Of a stretch of 7,554 nucleotides of DNA, positions 5,365-7,554 are shown piece by piece; within the stretch, counting starts at the first letter, position 1; each line of letters opens with the position of its first letter. The stretch is from Gemmatimonadota bacterium. GTDB lineage: Bacteria; Gemmatimonadota; Gemmatimonadetes; Longimicrobiales; RSA9. The stretch spans positions 1-7,554 of the forward strand of contig JADGGV010000190.1 of the NCBI GenBank assembly GCA_019689775.1. Direction: 5' to 3'. A program made the translations under genes and the position numbers. The notes under the pieces are model-generated. The model saw only the letters and a program-made list of their open reading frames with translations, was not told the origin of the DNA and ran no database searches.

Positions 5365-7137
5365 GTGGAGAACCTGGAGATCGCACGCACGCTGGAGCAG
5401 GTGGCGGACCTGCTGGAGATCCAGGGCGCCAACGTGTTCCGCGTGCGCGCCTACCGCAACGCGGCCCGTACGGTGAGTTCGCTCGGCCGCCCCGTCGCCG
5501 AGATGGTGGCGGCGGGCGAGGATCTGCGCCAGCTCCCCGGCATCGGCGAGGACCTCTCCGCCTACCTCACGGAGCTGGTCGAGACCGGCCGCCTGACGCT
5601 GCTCGACGAGCTGGAGAAGCAGCTCCCCGGCACGCTCTCCGAGTTGGTCCGCGTCGACGGCATCGGCCCGAAGCGCGCCCGGCTCCTCCACGACCGGCTC
5701 GGCATCGACTCGCTCGCGGCCCTGCGCAAGGCGCTCGAGGCCGGCCAGCTCGCCACGCTGCGCGGCTTCGGCGCGAAGTCGATCGAGCGCATCCGCCGCT
5801 CGCTCGACGAGGTCGAGGCGCGCGGCAGGCGCTACCGCCTCGCCGACGCCGACCAGCTCGTGCGCCCGCTCCTCGAGTACCTGCGCCAGGCGCCCGACGT
5901 CGAGGCGCTCGAGGCCGCCGGCAGCTTCCGCCGCCGCATGGAGACCGTCGGCGACGTCGACCTGCTGGCCATCTCGGCGCGTCCCGCTGCGGTCATGCGC
6001 CGCTTCACCCGCTACCCCGACGCCGTCCGCGTCGAGGCCGCCGGCACGACGCGCGGTACCATCGTGCTGCGCTCCGGGCTGCACGTCGATCTGCGCATCC
6101 TCCCGCGTCGCGCCTACGGCGCCGCCCTGCACTACTTCACCGGCTCGAAGGCGCACAACATCGAGATCCGGCGCCTGGGGCTCGAGCGCGGGCTCCGCAT
6201 CAGCGAGTACGGCGTCTTCCAGCTCAAGCGCGCGGGCGGCGCGCGGCGCATCGGCGGCGCGCGCGAGGCGGACGTGTTCCGCGCCGTCGGCCTCCCCTGG
6301 ATCCCGCCGGAGCTGCGCGAGAACCGCGGCGAGATCGAGGCCGCCCGCGCCGGCACGCTGCCGCACCTCGTCGACGAAGGCGACATCCGCGGCGACCTCC
6401 AGGTGCACACGACCTGGAGCGACGGCCGCGACTCCGTCGAGGCGATGGCCCGCGCCTGCGCCACGCTCGGCTACGCATACCTCGCGATCACCGACCACAG
6501 CGCCGCCGTCACCGTGGCCGGCGGCCTCGACCCCGCCCGGCTCGAGCGGCAGTGGCGCGAGATCGCCGGCGTGCGGCGCCGCGTGCGCGGCGTGAAGATC
6601 CTCCGCGGCATGGAGGTCGACATCCTCCGCGACGGCACGCTCGACCTGCCGGACGAGTACCTCGACCGCCTCGACGTCGTCGTCGTCGCCGTCCACTCGC
6701 ACCGCACGCTCTCGCGCACGGCCATGACCGACCGGATCGTGCGCGCGCTCGAGCATCCGGCGGTCGACATCCTGGCGCACCCGACCGGCCGCCTCATCGG
6801 CGAGCGCGAGCCGTACGCCGTCGACATCGACGCGGTGCTCGAGGCCGCCGCGGCCCGCGACGTCGCCGTCGAGATCAACGCCCAGCCGGACCGGCTCGAC
6901 CTCTCCGACATCCTCGCGCGCCGCGCGCGCGAGCTGGGCGTCCGCCTCGTCATCGACACCGACGCCCACTCCGTCGACCAGCTCCGCTACATGACGTACG
7001 GCGTCGCCCAGGCCCGGCGAGCGTGGCTCGAGGCAGGCGACGTCGTCAACACGCTCGAGCCCGACGCGCTCGAGCGCTGGCTAAACCGGCGCCGCCGCGC
7101 GCGCCGGCGGCCCGCCGCGGCGAAAGCGGCCTCCTGA
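5365..7137 (+). CDS. polX: DNA polymerase/3'-5' exonuclease PolX (polymerase X + PHP domain)
   Basis: A 590-residue bacterial PolX that fills short DNA gaps; its PHP domain gives metal-dependent 3'-5' exonuclease and, in studied relatives, AP-endonuclease activity. The 8-kDa/helix-hairpin-helix region has LPGIGEDL (57-64), VDGIGPKRA (97-105) and TLRGFGAKS (131-139). The palm has GSFRRRMETVGDVDLL with catalytic D197 and D199, then D242 in HVDLRI. YFTGS (258-262) is the sugar-selecting motif, followed by KAHNIEIR and ISEYG. The PHP domain (about 342-580) has DLQVHTTWSDG (H348, D353), ITDHS (D377, H378), GMEVDI (E417), VHSH (444-446), HPTGR (H472), EIN (503-505) and DTDAHS (D531, D533, H535), so all expected metal-ligand positions look intact. 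The start is GTG 5365, set by AGGAGGTG; the family N-terminus ENLEIARTLEQVADLLEIQG follows at once. The C-terminal tail is Arg/Ala-rich. It lies in an operon with ligA. Confidence 0.97.
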   Translation: MENLEIARTLEQVADLLEIQGANVFRVRAYRNAARTVSSLGRPVAEMVAAGEDLRQLPGIGEDLSAYLTELVETGRLTLLDELEKQLPGTLSELVRVDGIGPKRARLLHDRLGIDSLAALRKALEAGQLATLRGFGAKSIERIRRSLDEVEARGRRYRLADADQLVRPLLEYLRQAPDVEALEAAGSFRRRMETVGDVDLLAISARPAAVMRRFTRYPDAVRVEAAGTTRGTIVLRSGLHVDLRILPRRAYGAALHYFTGSKAHNIEIRRLGLERGLRISEYGVFQLKRAGGARRIGGAREADVFRAVGLPWIPPELRENRGEIEAARAGTLPHLVDEGDIRGDLQVHTTWSDGRDSVEAMARACATLGYAYLAITDHSAAVTVAGGLDPARLERQWREIAGVRRRVRGVKILRGMEVDILRDGTLDLPDEYLDRLDVVVVAVHSHRTLSRTAMTDRIVRALEHPAVDILAHPTGRLIGEREPYAVDIDAVLEAAAARDVAVEINAQPDRLDLSDILARRARELGVRLVIDTDAHSVDQLRYMTYGVAQARRAWLEAGDVVNTLEPDALERWLNRRRRARRRPAAAKAAS

Positions 7138-7154
7138 CGCGACGGCCGCAGCGT

Positions 7155-7182
7155 CGCCGCGTCGGCCCGACGCCTCGCGGCG
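7155..7182. terminator. GC-rich hairpin in the convergent polX/CBS gap, possible terminator
   Basis: Two mutually exclusive foldings are visible in the 135-bp gap (7138-7272). CGCCGCG (7155-7161) can pair with CGCGGCG (7176-7182). More compactly, GCGTCG (7159-7164) pairs perfectly with CGACGC (7168-7173) around a GCC loop. Neither has a T tract on either strand, so any terminator role would have to be Rho-dependent or simply mRNA end protection. I see nothing else in the gap. Confidence 0.25.
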
Positions 7183-7272
7183 CGACCGCGGCCGCAGCCG
7201 CCACGGCCCGCAGCCCCGCGCGAGCGGCGGCGCGTCCCCGCGGAACCGCGCCGTCCCCTGCCGGGTCGCCGC

Positions 7273-7554
7273 TCAGCCGGGCCACCCCTCCCCGCCCTCG
7301 GCGATCACCGGCAGCAGATCCGTCACCGAGACGATCCCCACCAGCCGGGTGCCGTCCAGCACCAGCGCGCGGTGCACGCCCGAGCGGACCAGGAACGCGA
7401 CCAGCTCCGGCACCGTCGCGCTCGGCGCGACGCCGAAGACGTCCGGCGTCATCACGTCCCGCGCGGTCGGCTCGCCGGCGACGGCGGCGCCCCCCGCGCC
7501 GCGCCGCGCACCCGCGCGCGCCGGCCGCCCCGCCGCCGCGTAGTACCTGTCACA
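7273..7554 (-). CDS. CBS-domain protein, C-terminal part (N-terminus beyond the right edge)
   Basis: On the minus strand the frame is open from the window edge to TGA at 7275-7273, giving 93 visible residues. RDVMTPDVFGVAPSATVPEL, followed by GVHRALVLDGTRLVGIVSVTDLL, is one complete CBS motif (beta-alpha-beta-beta-alpha). CBS domains normally pair to bind adenosine ligands and regulate an attached enzyme, channel or transporter, so a partner motif probably lies upstream, off the window. The GTG at 7455 is only the Val of RDVMTP, inside the motif, so it is not the start. The ~34 residues before the motif (CDRYYAAAGRPA onward) are an Ala/Gly/Arg-rich linker. The protein ends 12 residues after the motif (PVIAEGGEGWPG), so CBS is its last domain. 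I cannot tell whether it is a stand-alone CBS protein or the tail of a larger one. It converges on polX. Confidence 0.85.
   Translation of the reverse strand, partial: CDRYYAAAGRPARAGARRGAGGAAVAGEPTARDVMTPDVFGVAPSATVPELVAFLVRSGVHRALVLDGTRLVGIVSVTDLLPVIAEGGEGWPG

Noticed and set aside
2846..5386. An 846-codon open frame on the minus strand antisense to ligA
   Set aside because: Its translation is His/Arg/Ala/Asp-rich low complexity with no recognisable domain, and it mirrors a certain LigA. Long antisense frames are expected at this GC content.
5350..6969. A 539-codon open frame on the minus strand antisense to polX
   Set aside because: Same pattern: low-complexity translation opposite a gene with intact catalytic motifs, and no plausible ribosome binding site.
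7046..7285. A 79-codon minus-strand frame in the polX/CBS gap
   Set aside because: It overlaps the polX end and the CBS stop, has Arg/Ala low-complexity sequence and no ribosome binding site.
1..7554. CRISPR arrays, tRNA/rRNA genes, insertion sequences, attachment sites
   Set aside because: I saw no regularly spaced repeats, RNA-gene sequence, transposase frame or terminal inverted repeats; nearly all of the window is accounted for by the six genes.

Overview
The window is extremely GC-rich (roughly three quarters G+C by eye) and densely coding, with six genes covering nearly all of it. It looks like chromosomal housekeeping DNA from a high-GC bacterium. NAD-dependent LigA, a PHP-containing PolX, a YigZ-type protein and a tandem universal stress protein all say Bacteria. 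GC level and protein style would fit phyla such as Gemmatimonadota, Myxococcota, Rokubacteria or Chloroflexota, but I cannot place it more closely. I see no phage, insertion-sequence, CRISPR, tRNA or rRNA signals.

Layout: (1) positions 1-585, plus strand: a YigZ/IMPACT-family protein whose first residues lie off the left edge. (2) 692-2050, plus: a metallo-beta-lactamase/beta-CASP RNA nuclease-like protein. (3) 2062-3009, minus: a two-domain universal stress protein, convergent with gene 2 with only 11 bp between stop codons. (4) 3010-3256: a 247-bp divergent intergenic region with two adjacent stem-loops just ahead of ligA, the second burying the ligA ribosome binding site. (5) 3257-5353, plus: full-length LigA. 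(6) 5365-7137, plus: full-length PolX, whose Shine-Dalgarno overlaps the ligA stop codon, so ligA-polX is almost certainly one operon. (7) 7138-7272: a short convergent gap with hairpins. (8) 7273 to the right edge, minus: the C-terminal part of a CBS-domain protein.

The best-supported functional story is the ligA-polX operon. PolX fills short gaps and LigA seals the remaining nick, the last two steps of base-excision or gap repair. A stress protein is divergently transcribed from the same control region. I see no clearly novel multi-gene system. The points most worth a second look are the paired hairpins over the ligA start, a change of G/C strand bias and wobble-codon preference near position 2050, and a perfect GC-rich hairpin inside the 3' end of the stress-protein gene that could terminate the convergent nuclease gene.
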